Source: Lytechinus variegatus
Lineage: Eukaryota > Echinodermata > Echinoidea > Temnopleuroida > Toxopneustidae
Direction: 5' to 3'
DNA length: 64,000 bases
Assembly (NCBI RefSeq): GCF_018143015.1
Contig: NC_054746.1
Location: 28,919,129-28,983,128, forward strand
Part shown: piece after piece, positions 31,801 through 46,800 of the stretch
Numbering within the stretch: the first letter of the stretch is position 1
Layout of the letters: each line of letters opens with the position of its first letter
Made by a program: the position numbers and the translations under genes
The notes under the pieces: generated by a model
The model's database searches: none
The model's input: only the letters and a program-made list of their open reading frames with translations
What the model was told of the DNA's origin: nothing

Positions 31801-34800
31801 ACCACTGTGACGCAAGCAGAGAACAGTTGAAATAAAAGCTAATGTATCAATTCATTAGGTTCTTATTGACCTGTCAGTTAAGGGACTAAGGTTGGGTACG
31901 TTGCTTGGAAAGAAATATCAAACTACACTGAGAAAGAGAGAGATAAGTACATGCGCAAACATACAGCCTTTCAGAAACATTTACTCTAGCTAAGAACAAA
32001 AACTGGAGGATTAATTTTCTTACTTTGAAGTCGTAATGGATTCTAAATGCATTATGTATATTATTTCTCAATTAGCCTGCCTTGTTTTGCTCAGTTCGAG
32101 TGAGCATGGTGAATCTCCATAAGTTGTAAGGTCATAAATAAATTGAAATTGTTCATGGGATTTGATTCGGGATGATTATAATGTTAATCTGCATTTTGCA
32201 TTATTAACGAACAGTAACATTGCCCGATACGCATGTTGATAAGTTGCAACTAGTAATGTATAAAGAAAATGAGGTAATAGTGAATGGCACAAAGGTGGAA
32301 AGTCACATTTGACTGACTATTGCAGTTCTAGTCTAACTGAAAACATTCTGATATAATGACCTGGTAATAAGCATGTCCAGATTAAAAGCTAACAATGCAG
32401 TGGCATCAGTTTAATCAGGATTCACGTGTAGCAAATAGGTTGGTCACCTTATCCTAGTTATTTATATCTTGAATGATGCCTCATTACGAGCGAAAGCAAC
32501 TATTGAATGATAACCTTCATTAGGTGAACTTAAAAAGATATGAAATATCAAATAATATCATTGTATATACAGTCAACCACAAAGTCATAAGCATCTCGTT
32601 ATAGGCGATAAGGTCACGTTATTAAGACGGGAGATACACAGTAGCGTTCGTATGCAGATGCAGGAGCCGTTCGTAATTGATTTCGTAGCTCAACAAAATC
32701 GATACCTGCAACATTAGGAAAAGCATTCGCATCCTTTTGCTCAGAGTACTCCAGTGATACCTTTCTGCTTCTCTCTCTCTCCCCCTTCATGCCCTTTCTC
32801 TGCTATCTCGAAAACTCCTAGGCGACACTTCAATCTAAACTTCATAAGTTGTAATAATCTGTCCAGTAACTTCTTTAAATATAGACGAAATGTGTTGTGA
32901 CGCTTAATATGATTTGAAGAGAGGGACTTTCCCGACGTACATGCATGTCAAATATTAGTGTATATCTAATTTGTCAGCTAAATTAACGCACAACGCACCC
33001 CTCTCCCTTAATAGTAAATTCAATTCAATTTATTGTTTAATCATCAAATACAAACAAATTAACAACAATGAAGGGAAATTACAATAAGGTGACGTCGGAG
33101 AAGCAAGGCTCATAAAAGGGGCCACCAGGTAACATATATATAAACAATTATCAAAAACACTAACATAATAACACACTCATGCAGCAAAAACAGGTACATT
33201 GGTAATTTCAGAAGGTTAAGAGGTTAACATTGACCTGCACAACTTTTTAAATCTAGTAATGGTGATGCTGTTTTTAATGTCATTGGGAAGTTTGTTCCAT
33301 AATTTAGGGAAAGTTATTTTAAAAGAATTAGAAACGACAGAAGTTCGAACTTGAGGGAGACGAATGTGGAAAATATCACATCACATCACAGTAGAAAAAT
33401 ATATTTTGATATATCTTATTTTTAGGAGCGGGATCATCATCTCTCATGTCGCAATATAGATGACATTGGACGTGACTTTGTAGATTTTTAGATGTAATTA
33501 TAAATCTGTGACTATTTGAACATAATAAAACATATCAAAAACATTTATCGATTTTACCTCTCCAATTACAACAGCTGTTGTAAAAATGAACACTTTGCAA
33601 ACGAACAGTTTCTTTAACAAAGCAAGAACAATAATGCATCCATTTAATTTGATACAAAGTTTAATGAACATGAATCCTTAAATATAATATTGAAATAATC
33701 ATATGAAAATTTATGGCTATTTGTATGATTTCTATGGAGCCAAACGAATGACAGGTCGATAAAAAAACAAAATGCACAGTTTTCATCAATGCTTTCTTTC
33801 AGTAACCAAGGTCAGACGTATTTTTTAAAAGAATAAATGCATCTTTATTGGTTAAAGGTCGATGATCGCATCATCTTCAAAATCCTTCTTGTATTCCATG
33901 CAATTAACGGCTCTGCTCCACAATTCAATAATGTAATTAACAAATACATTCTTCCAGTACTATGGTTCCCTAGTTGTTCTCTAATCCATTAAGACATGGG
34001 GGTATGGTGTTTTGCTCACGCTGCTTGACCCTGTCTTCTGGGATGATCTTGCCTTGGTTATCTGTGAATGCTCTTTCATAAGACGCGTCTATTCAAGGCT
34101 TCCTACTCTTAATTGTTCCTTCATTGTATTTGTACTTCTCTCTCGCTCTCTTTTTCTTTCACTGCGTCTTGCGCACTCTGCAGAATGGATTTAGCGCATT
34201 ACAAATCCCATCTATCATAATAATTATTATTCCTATCACTCTTAGAGCCAAAAGCGTGCTTTGTAAATTAGAAATAACTACTAAACACTGTCTGGCTTTA
34301 TGGCAAATAATCACGTTTTTTCTTAATATCGGCTTTAATAAGATCATAGAAAGATGCGGTAACTTTTGAATCTTTATCATAATACTGGTACCCTTTTCCT
34401 TGAAATTATTATTTTTTAAATTAAAGATACAGATACATTTACAATAAATGTTCAAGCTTAAATGAAATGAAACCCATTATCCCTGGGTGAAAAAGTAATC
34501 AATATCATTATTTAAAAAGGCAACTTTTTATTTTCTTGCCGAGTGGAGTTGATAAAATATTTATACAAAATAAAATATAAAATATTGAGGACTATAGCAG
34601 ACATCTTAAAAAGTAATTGCTATTTTCCGACCTGTGAAATGCTAATTGCTTTTCATCCTCTTATTCGTACATTTGCTTTTATTTATGTGTGAACTGCGGT
34701 CATGTATGGCATACTCGATGGTAACAAAAGCCTTATTGTTACTTCAAGTACTTGAATGCTAAGAGAAGAAGAGCTAGGTCTCTCGTTAATGATTTTGGAG

Positions 34801-37800
34801 TGCTTCTAGGGGTTTGTTGTTGTAAGATTTTAATAATTGCATGAAAAAGGAAAAGTAGGGATGTTTGCCACTTTCCCCGAATCACCGCATCTGATGTACT
34901 TTTTAAATCACAATAAAATACAAGTTCAGTGTTTCGAAATGACATTTTAAAAAATGAAAATAATGAGTCAGCATTGGGAAATATAACATGTTTGGGAGTG
35001 TGGGCGTATTGTGTATGTTGGTTGAGGGTGTGGGTTATTCGTGTGTCTCAAATTAATTAGCTAAATAACAACCCAACGTCACACATCTTCTCTCTCTCCC
35101 TCTGGTTCTGTATACATGTACATCTTTCAATTCCGACCTTGAAAATTATATCCCGTGGTTCGTTCAAGTGGGCAAAAACAATTCACTCTAGAAATTTCAT
35201 CAGAAAACTTGCAGGTGAATTCGATCGCTCAAGATACACTTACGTTCATCACACCCCAAAATTCAGGAGGACAGATTGTATTGCAACAGAACATTCAAAG
35301 GTCGAAGAAAGAAAGAGAGAGAGAGAGAGGGGGGGGGTAGAATAACAGGCAAGAGTATGTAAAGGGCGGGGAATGGGGGAGTAGATAAGAGACATTGTGA
35401 TATGCGTTTTGGTTTGTGGAAGGTGGCAGATTCATTGGTTTTATTTAGTACTAAAAAGTGAAAAGTTTAAATATTGGAACTTCCACAGTTCAATTTAAGT
35501 CTATGAATAAGAATGAAATACATCAAATAACTCAAAATGTTACAGTACATATTTTACGGATATTCATTTTAAACTGTTGAATATAAATGCATGGAAGTTT
35601 GCAGAACAGTTCTCGATGTACAAATAGCTTTAGCGGTGTCCAAAGCTTGCCCAATATCACAATGAATATTGTGTCCAACATAATTCAACATCTTCAGCGT
35701 GTTCAATAATCTAAATGTTTTTCCTCTCTAAACGATATGCTATTAAAGCAAGTGGACAAAACGCAGATAATTTTATGTAATTGCGGATCACAAAGGCCGA
35801 CCTGACCTAGCTACACCCCTTCTCCCACTCACGCATACACGCACACCCACCCTCACCCATACCAACACACAAATCACACTCCCAAACTCAGATTGCTTTT
35901 TGATTTCTTTCGTTTTTCCTCTACTTTAACACCCTCCCCATCGTACACAAACTCTCCCACACATCCTCTCTTATACACACGTACACACATGCACCCTCAT
36001 TGTATAAACGCGCTCACAGATATACACACTCACACACACACTTACCCACACATAGATAGTTCAATATCCTGCATTATCTCATTTCCGCACATGTTACGAA
36101 ACGAAATACTATGATTGTTTCTTTTATGATAATCATCTCCTTTTCATTTCCCCCCTCTCTCTCCATCTCGTTCCCTTTCCCTCTCCCATCCACCTTTCTC
36201 TCCCTCTTTTTCTTTTAATATAGAACATATTAAAAAGTCCTTTGATTAAAATCTGTCATATGATAGGTCAAAATAAATATTGTGTGCTCTCGTTTCAGTC
36301 CCCGTTATTATGAAAGCCGTATTGACCAAAGTGTGAGAACAGTGCTAATCTTTGTACTTCAAAATCGTGTGTAGCAAAACCGATGAAGCTATAAGTGCAT
36401 TATGCAGTACAAAACATATGACAATAAATTGGTACCTTGCCAGGAATCTCAAAATTTAGAGCGTTGTGATAAAAAAGTAGAATTTGTAATGTTCTAAAGT
36501 TTACACGAATATTATATCTAATTGCAGGTTTGTGATCACTACCCCCCCAAAAAAAAAAACAACAAATGTATGTTACATTAAGTTTTAAAATTATAACTGA
36601 ACAAATGTTTTAACTTAACATAATAACTAGTAGAATTTTTTTTTCATTATTTACAAATTTTCCCATTTTCAAAAATTATTTTTAATTTTGCTCCGTGAAT
36701 CGCCTTAAACCTGTATCTCATTTCCCTTTCACAATTTCTCCATCCTGTCAAACTCGCATTAATGAGAAAAACCTAATGCTTTAAGTGACTGCTCTGTTTC
36801 CGCTCTTAGGCATGCAACGAGGGAGAGTAGTGTATACTACATAGTCATGAAGGTTGCGTTTATAATATTCAGCACTATATAAAGGTTGAAATCCACAACC
36901 TATTTAAAAATCCAACTTTTAGAGCATAAAATAACACGTCTGTTTGCCGAACACAGTCTGGATTGGCGAAGGAGACCCTCACGACTCAGCGAGAACCAAA
37001 TATTGGCAGAGCGCTACACGAGTGGCTCGTCGATGGTGGAAAATGCATGGACCTGCGCTACAGGTGGTGTATGGATGTGTGTTTTAACCCCAACTACAGA
37101 CTGGGCTCCTTGTTTTTCATAATGCTAATGGATGGTGATTGACAAAATTACATGGAAAAAGCAATTTTTTTAATACTCAAAACAGAAATTTCCATTAGGA
37201 AACGGTTTATTAATATAACAACAATGCTCTTGTATATGGGGGCAATCCCAACACGAGGATCACATAGCCCCTTTATTTTTATTGGATTTTCTTCTCATTA
37301 ATTCAGTCAGATATATTTTTTTCATAATTTATCTTTTCTATAAAAAACGACTATAACTATGTGTAAAATATGTAATATATATTTGATGTCCATATAAATT
37401 ACAATATCTAAAAAAAATCAGGAGCATTTAGTTACCTTTTCCATATCTTTGGATGAGTATTAGACATTATTATCATTATTATTAATATGTTATTATTATC
37501 AATGTTATTATTAGAGTTAAATTACTTGATGAACGAATTGAGTGTAGCAGTAAGTACCAATCTACTCACTACATCGCACCCAAAATCTCGACGAATCGTA
37601 TTTTCCATACATAAATTAAAACGTAGTTTTTTGAGAATTTTGAATTAATTTGAACTTAACACCATTCCGTTCCATTCGAATTTTTGCTCTAAAATGTTTT
37701 CATAGCGGATCAATAAAAACAGATCAATATAATCTATTTTCATATGGGACTTAAATCAAACCCAATGGGAATTTTGGCGTCTTGTTTTGTGACGTCACGA

Positions 37801-40800
37801 CCGCACATCTGCTTGTAGTGTGTTTGCATATTCTCGAAGCGATTCTTTGAAGGTGTATGACCAACATGGCGAATCTCTCCTTAACATTCAGTGAGGGTAT
37901 TGAACACTTTCATCTGTGGTATATGTTGCATTTCAACAATACGGTCTTCTCTTATTTGTAAATGTATATATATTTGTTAAATATAATATTTTAGACATCT
38001 CATTTAAAGCACCAACGGATGCATTCACGCTGATAGTTAAAAGCAATTCAAAATAAAGCTACTCCTCAGGCTGGGGTAAGATACCCTTTCCCGTTTGTAG
38101 ACTTACATCACCACCGATTACCAATACATGGAGACTAGGGGCTAATCCATTATCATGATTATTATGATATCAGTCATGAAAACAAGGAGCTGCAATAGCT
38201 CAAATATAGACATTTACATCAGGACCGTCTATACATCTTGATGATGGATTATATTCATCTAAAATAACTGCACACGTTTGGGCTATATAGACTGATGTTA
38301 AGTAGATTATTTCACTTACAATAAACATGAAAAAATATGCTTCATGAATTACCCATATGTATTTCCATAAGGAATAAAATTTGCATCGCCTTCAGCTTTA
38401 TATGCTCTTTGAGTGAACATGGCAATTTGTTTCCAATGGAGTCTTTCGAAGTGCTGTGCATTCGGGGGGTGGAAAGGTCTATCCATCTGCAGTGCTTTAA
38501 AATCAGTCTGACTCGATCACAACCACGTACGATTAAAAGCTTTTCAAGAGGGTTCTGCGATTGCTTATGCTTCAAAAGCTATTCTGTTACTACTCACTTT
38601 CTGAAAGCCAAGAAAATCACTTTACAAGTCAATGTTGTGTACATGCAATGAATTGTGAACTATTTTTATTCTATTTTCTTTTCTGAATAACTGTAGAGTA
38701 GAATAACAATTAGTAGAATCAGTGATACCAGTGAAAGTAGGATAGTGGTTGTAGTATCTGCTGTTAAAGCAACAGAAGCAGTAGCAGCAGCAGTAGTAGT
38801 AGTAGTAGTAGTAGCAATGGAAAAAGAACAGAATTCGTACTGTAGCAGTTCTAGTATAAGTCGTCGTGGTATAGTGCCTGTACTAGAAGTATTAATACTA
38901 CTAGTAGTGCATATGGTAATTGTACCACCACTACTAATACTACTAATACTACTAGTCGTAGAAGTAGTAGGAGAAGAAGAAGTAGTAGTAGTAGCAGCAG
39001 CAGCAGGAGCAATAGAGTAGTACATATAGTAGTTGTCAGTGGCGGACTGTGACCCGGAGGAGACATTGGAGGGGCACAGCATTGTTCACAAACAATACAG
39101 TGCCCCTCCAATGCTTTGATCCTCCGGGTCACGGTCCGCCACTGGTAGTTGTAGTATAGTAATTTTGAAGAACTTAATATCTCTAATGATAAGAGCAGTT
39201 TGTTCTCAATTCATAAAATGAAAATTTCACATTGGGACTTCTAGAAATAAAATGTCAGTATCAGTTTCAGCAAATATTCTCTGATGTGGGTGAACGTGTA
39301 TCACATTACCTAGAAATCTTGGCGAATCAATAAAATGTTCGGCTCTACAGACGTATAGCGGTAGAGAATAGGGGATCACGTCATGATCTTCCAAGATGGG
39401 TCTATTCTGAAGGTGATACCCTATCTTGCTGGGTTGGACATCTTTTCATTTCCCGACTAGAATCAATAAAGATGATTGATTGGAACATTGGCTTTGCATC
39501 ACATGCAACACATACTATTTGATAATGGGGGTCGAGTACAATATATAGTGTGACAGAAATGGATGAAGAGAACAATGGTAGGCGTAGCTTAAATCAAGGT
39601 TCCCAGGGCTATATCTGTCGGATGAAGGTGGGTTTTGAACAATGACAAACCGCCATGCTTGATACAGTACACGTATGGGATAAAGTATAAATGTGTGAAA
39701 TTATACATGCACAACAGCTTTGGCAACTCTTATTTAAATATTGTGTGACAGAAATTGATGAAGAGTACAATGGTAGGCGTAGCTTAAATCAAGGTTCCCC
39801 AGAGCTATCTACCCTTTTGGAAAAATTGGTGATGCCGAAAAAATGTCTCTGCCGGGAATCGAACCCGGGCCCCCAGCTTTGAACGCCGGTGCCTTAACCA
39901 CCAAGAAATTATAATTGGTATAGTGTCGAAAATCTGTCTATCTGACGGTCAATCGGATCGGGGTCGCTCTAGCCACTAATTCGTCTCTGTTATCTAGTAG
40001 TTAAGGCACCGGCATTCAAAGCTGGGGGCCCGGGTTCGATTCCCGGCAGAGACATTTTTTTCGGCATCACCAATTTTTCCAAAAGGGTAGATAGCTCTGG
40101 GGAACCTTGATTTAAGCTATACGCCTACCATTGTTCTCTTCTTCCAGTTCTGTCACACAATATTTAAATAAATGTGTTGCCTTAGCTGTTGTGCATGTAT
40201 ATTTTCACACACACACACTTTTTACCGAATGTACTTTTGAATCCATTTATACAACATGATTGGTACCAAATGCTGGAACAGCATCCCACCTGGTCTAAAA
40301 TTCAATCCTTAACTTATTTTTGTCATTCTTCAAAATGAAATATAAATACGATATACTGCAAAATGAAAATTTATCAACTTTATAGAAACATGCTACATGT
40401 CTATCTCTCTTCCTGTCAACTATCCAATGTCATTTTCAGTTCTCTTACTGTCTTTTCTCTTTCTCTACCTTGACTTTGACATCTCTTTACTAAAACAGTT
40501 CTCCTATTATTTGGGAATACCCTCGATACGCTGTCGTGGCTTTTGTTGTTTCCACCATATTCAATGAAGATTTTGCATGTGCTATAGCTTTCTCTCTTTT
40601 CCATTAATTTTTTTCAATATCTTGTTTATGTAATATATATTTTTGTTTGTGATTTGATGTTTATGTTTGTTTTTAATTTTACTATGGAAATAAATGAAAT
40701 TAAACGAATGAATGAACAATAAATACGGTTGCATGTTCTATAAAGTATGTAATAATGATATTGCCAGTTAGAAACAACTTTTTACTCGTAGAAATTCTTC

Positions 40801-43800
40801 CATGTTGTTGAGAAAGGTCAAATCGTTGGAGGCTTGTCAGGTAGATCTAATTTCCGTTCTGGAATTCAAGTTGCTGATGCACAGAGCACACCTTTACCCC
40901 TTCCAGGGATTTCATCATTTCAATCTCTTTTAGAATTCCGAATACTTGTTCGTACCTGATTGTTTATTCCGACTACAAACTCGCGTCTGGACCAAAATCA
41001 ATCTGCTAGCTAGGTCAACTAGCTCGTGTAAAAGTGAATTGCTACACACGCGACTTATGCCTTCCACTGAACTCTTTCTAATTCCATCTCTTGTTTTCTT
41101 TCGGCGACTGTGCCAATTTGCAGATGAAGTTGATCGATCGAAGTTTCGACGTTATCACGTTTTGGAATTGCCGTTGTTTACATCAATTAATTTTCAGAGC
41201 GCGTTTGTGTGGGAAACACGGCTGAACGACTGATAAGTATTTCACGGGATATTGTGAGATTGGATCATGCACGGAGGTATACTCCATGATTGGATGTACG
41301 ATAACTATATCCAATAATTTGGGAGATCAATTACTCAAGATCTTATATTCAGTAAAATCTTATAGTGACTGTATAGTGCGCCCTAAAATGAGTAAGCAAT
41401 GAACAAAATTAATGCCCTATTAAAAAAAAGATGTCCTTTTAAACCTGCTCCATCGACCTTATTGTATAAGTTATTGATTTGAATAGTATATCTTTTTTGC
41501 ACAACTTATTACTTTGTCTTGCACAAAATAATTTAAAATTTGGGTGGTAGTTAATCAACGCTGGTACCTACAAAGTAGCACGTAATAACCCCGTCCTGAT
41601 CACCTCTTGCCAGTGAAGCAGAACTCTATGCATAGTATGTCTGCATGTATTATGAAATTATTTTCACGACTTTGATTGCTTATTGCTATAAAACGAGGTA
41701 TCTGTATCCAGCACCTAATAATAGAATCGAGGACATAGAAAAATATGTTATTCATATAAATCTCGTTTCATGTAAGCAGCAGCAGCGGAAAAAAATAATA
41801 AGCCATCATATCGACTGTCCGAGACATAAGATCGAGTTAATATGTGCAGTATGTAATCAATCTAATTATCTCGTTTGTCGTTGCAAAATTGCCATCTGAC
41901 AATTGACGTCCTGTTATAAATGAGTGCTGCAGATGCAACGCGCACGATTTGAACAACAAATTTGATTTCATATCACCATTCAGTATCTGATACTATTTTG
42001 ATTCCAAGTTAAGAAGTCCAGCTTTCACGTTTAATGGCTGTATGCCTTGGTCATTATATGAATTATCGTTTTTGATTAGACAAGCAATGTTACTGTTCAA
42101 AAATGGTAAAACAATTGGGGAGTTTAAATTGATAATTTCATATATCACAATAATGATCGATCCAATGATGATATGTAACCGTGCACGTCAGAACCATTCA
42201 TAGACTTATACACATACGCCGTCAAACATGAATGAATCGTCGATTTTTTTGGTTTAAGATATTACATTCTTTTAAACCATGTAAACGAAATATGATTAGC
42301 ATGTGATTGAATAAGTGTATATCTTATATCAAATGAATGGAAAATAAAATCCAATTCTACTCATCCAAGTAAATTTTTATTTTAAATTTTGTTTAATGAT
42401 TGATTGATATCAGTCACTATCAGTTGCATTTATTTGTCGCTTATTTTCATTTTAAATAAATTCAACATATTTTCAACTTATTCACTATATTCACTTTAAT
42501 CATACTCGATATTCTTCAAGTACTGAAGATTTTAAATAACTTTATTTTAAACGAACATTCCTCAACAGTCTAACAAACATAACGGCACGTTAAAGTCAGG
42601 GAAACGATTTGTTTATTATCACATTGGTTTGGTAAAATATTCAATACGCATTTTATTAGATGTAAAAATGTCTGTAGAAAGGGGATATTTCATATCATTT
42701 GTTGTCATTTCGGTGAAGACAAAAATGTCAAAATGTGTTTTTCTGTTCATTAATACTCGTCTTTACTTTTACGTCATTTTCAAACAATCACATGTGTTTC
42801 TCCTAATTGTGAAAAAGAGTGTAAATCTAGATATACTCTGTCACAGATTATAATTAAATCGAAGAGATGTGTCAGTTAAGTACAGAATCGACATAGCTTT
42901 AATTCAATATGGTATCAATTACACGTGCATCTGACGATAAGAACTCATCTAAACAAACCATTTTACATCGATCATTTTCCTATCGTCAGCGGATTTACCT
43001 TTTAGTCACAAAGCAGAATATCTCATACAGCCTAATCTGAGTTTAGCATCTGATGGTGTAGAATTTCTCCCAAAATGAAAGAAAAGTCGCATAGTTTGGC
43101 GGAAAATTGGTTCAAGGAGAGAATCCCGTTACATGTATATTATCAGTGGCCATACAGCAAGAAACAGACGACTGCAATAAGATAAATTGGCGCCAAGTGA
43201 GTTCAATGTCTTCGTCTGACGGGGTAATCGTTGATATAGGGTTGTGTGCTATTTTTTTTAATTTCCTACACCACATCCCCGTTAGGAGTCGAATCTCAAA
43301 TACATTCGTGAGGTTTTGTAAGCCTACACCCCACGCACACACACATCCGTGCTTGCTCACACATAGGAAGCCCAACATGTTTGCTGATGATAGTACCAGA
43401 TATAACGATTATCTTGATATGAACAATGTATTCCAGACCCTCTGCGCCATTGACACTCCGCTATTACAATGGTTGCTTTATTTTCAAAATAATGAGAACT
43501 TTAACTAATACCTATGTCATGTTTATAGTTTAATAATTATTAGCAAGAATTTAGATTCAATAAGGGCATATGCGAAAGAGCATTCACTACGAAGGAAATA
43601 AGAAGCAATGAAAATCACATTTTCAATTCTGAACTATATATGGATGATATTGAAGAATAGGACAAGTAAGGAATTACGAAGGCGCCTCTGCAAGTGAGGG
43701 ATCTCAGGATATTAGGAAGGTAGTTGACCTTTGCGTGTGGGGCATACGGTCGAAAAAGATTCGCTTGCACCATTTAAGAGAAGGACTGGTTCATTATATG

Positions 43801-46800
43801 TAAATCCCAGGAAATCTCATTTTCACTTACATTGCAAATTTCGAACGGCATCACACAAATGCTGTGAAGAAACCCTTTCTCTTTTTTAGTAGAAAAACTG
43901 CAATAGTCTGCACGCGACTTGATTTTTCCTCGCTTCTTGAAAATATCGCAATTCCTGCTCTTCCCCGAGACAGTGCAATGCTCTATGTCTTATTCAATTA
44001 TGTTGATCGCTTTCCCTTTTCTTTTCCAAAACACAAAGTCCTTGGTGGGAGGTAATAAAAAGAAGTTTGTTATATTCATATTCATATATCGTATCGTTGA
44101 TGAGTACATCAGCAAATGATTCAGCAAGTATGCCATTCTCCTGAATTTGAATTTGCACTCATTCGTTTTACTTCAAGCAAATTCTGTACTCAGATTTTTC
44201 CCAGGGCTTTCACAGACTCGTATGTAGAATCAGGATAAATCTATTCAATTTTCAACTAAGCTATGCCAGCAGATTCCGGTACTATAATATTTCACTTGAG
44301 ATTCTTACTTCTACATGTATAAAAGGATAAACTGGAATTAAATTGTGTATCACTATGTATATGTGCACGTATACATGAACGTGTTTCAATCAATACATTT
44401 TCCCAAAGTGTTTACTTCTTAGATAATTTTATAAAATGCAAATTAATATTTTTAATCGATTGCATTTCAAAGAATAAGAATTATGGTGTGTGTAGACTGA
44501 TGATGTAAAGTATTCAACTATCGGTCGAAGAAACGAATAATCAGACAAAAGCCTAAACAAGTCTCTTTTCAAAATTTTATCTTTGTTCATTTTACAGTAC
44601 TGTATTGAGTACTGAATGAAATATATGCAGATTTGAGTTTATTTTCAGCAGCACTAATTTCCAATATTGTGACTGGATATAATGCGCGCTGTTGATTGAT
44701 TGAAAATCAAGATGCGCATGATTTTTAGAGTTGCGATTGATTGCAACTCTTTCTGCATCAGGCCCCAGGTCTTTTTTTTCGTATGGTGAACTGTCTCAGA
44801 CATGAACAATTACAAATGATTGGTAAACGTCTGTAAAACTCATTCACACCCACACCTGAGCAGATTATTGTTATCATTAGCATTTTTTTGCTTTTACATG
44901 AAATTCGTCAATAAAATAACCATTGTTATTGAAAATGCTATGAATTACTCTATAATTCCCGAAGATAATGTTTGCAAGAAAATGTATCTTTTTGGAATAA
45001 TTTCATTAAGAATTTATTTTTGATAAATTAATTTTCAGTCATTTATAATGGGACACAAAAATTAACACATGAAAGAAAATTAAAAACATTAGGCGAAATA
45101 CTAATGCAAAGAAATAATAATAATAATAAACAATTCTTGTATAGCGCATGTCACAATTATTAATAATGTCTCTATGCGCTTCCAAAGGACTTGGATATTA
45201 GAAATAGTCAGATTCATTAAATACAATAGTTAATTGATGTAGACAGTACAAAACTATACCCAACTTGTGCTTCAAAGCCTTTACTACAGTGTTAGAAAAA
45301 TATGTTCTTTAGATTTCGTTGAAGGCAGCTCTGCTATAAAAAGGATCTATTTCCTTCCCTTCATATAAATGTTTTTAGAATTATTTGTTCTCATTAAATT
45401 TACTGTTTCCATATTACATACCAATATTCTTCCCGATCCACAGATATTAACACACTCCCTCCTACCAACGCACACCCACACACACACACAAGTCACCCAT
45501 GTAGGAGGGTGTGCGTGTGTGTGAGAGAGGGGGGATGCAAGAAAACCAAATTACACATGTACAGAACAAAATGCATCTAGTTGTAATCATGGATTATTGA
45601 AATTTATTGAAAGAGCAAAGACCAAGTTTAATTCAACGTGAGGTCCATCTCTATCTTCGTGTGTAGTACAAGCACGGGTTTTACTATAGTAATTGACTCG
45701 GTGGAGTGTATAATCAAACGAGTCGTCCTATTATTCACTGGATATTATCTATGCAGATATAGTACTACTCAATCAGAAGGGATTACAACACTTTTCCGGT
45801 CAATTTCATAATTCATAATGAATAAATGAACTGGTATTACGTTAACCAATGCAGAGAGTGTAACAACCCCTGCCTTGTTATATATAAATTCAAACGCCCT
45901 TTGAATAACAATCCCCATTTATTCCTTGATTATTAGATTATTGTCAGCTTCAAATTTTAGTCTGCCTTTTTTCATGTTCATTAATAGGTATACACTCCGG
46001 GTCCTAACACAGGTGTAATTTGCAATCACTTTCATAATTACTCCCTGTTTTCTATGATGGAACGTTTGACTTATGTACGATATTTGCATTGTTTAAACAC
46101 ATTGGCCTACGAAAATATGCGTGTCTACAATCCTTGATGAAACTGGAAACCTTCTAGCCCAACGGCAGACGAGTAATGATATTCACAAGACACTGAATAA
46201 TTTCCCATGTCAGTCACCCTGTTCAGGCATGTAGTGAACCTACACAAGCTACCTGGAGAGCATTTTTATTAAACAAATACTGATTTTTCACACACAACTG
46301 TTATAAGCTACTGAAATCACTGCATCCGATTGGTTCACAACGAATTAGTCCGCGATGAAGTCACCGACGAGATGGTTCGTGAAACACTCCCCATGAAGGT
46401 ATCATGGGTGTTGCTTTCAGCCTCCAGAAACGTTGTCACCTTTTTGACAACATTGACGTCAACAGAGCATTGAGAGACGGACGTCGTGTCTTCACGACCA
46501 CAAGCTCCATCTATCAGCATAATTTATCATTTTATTTGTAGGTTTATGAGAGTGACGGGATATCCCCCGTACATTAGCTGTGTCTCTGAACGCGGTTAAA
46601 ACAGAAAATGGCGCCATAAAACGACGTTAATTGCCACGATTGTCATCGGTTGGAGTATCATTTCCGATGCGTCTGTCATTTCTCATCCCGTCCTTCTTGA
46701 AAATATTTCTTTTTGTGATTTACAAACGACTTTTAAGTGAATTAAAAGTAAAATCAGATTAAAAAGACTCGAAGCAAATAGGAATATCTTAAGATTTCTT

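Noticed and set aside
38666-39132. Open frames on both strands of about 90-138 residues
   Set aside because: Ser/Thr/Leu/Val runs produced by the GTA microsatellite and the embedded MITE.
41000-41233. 95-residue + strand frame of moderate GC
   Set aside because: No recognised motif, no splice sites of note and no neighbouring exons in register.
43107-43508. 133-residue + strand frame
   Set aside because: No recognisable domain, and it includes a CA-rich stretch. Length is compatible with chance.
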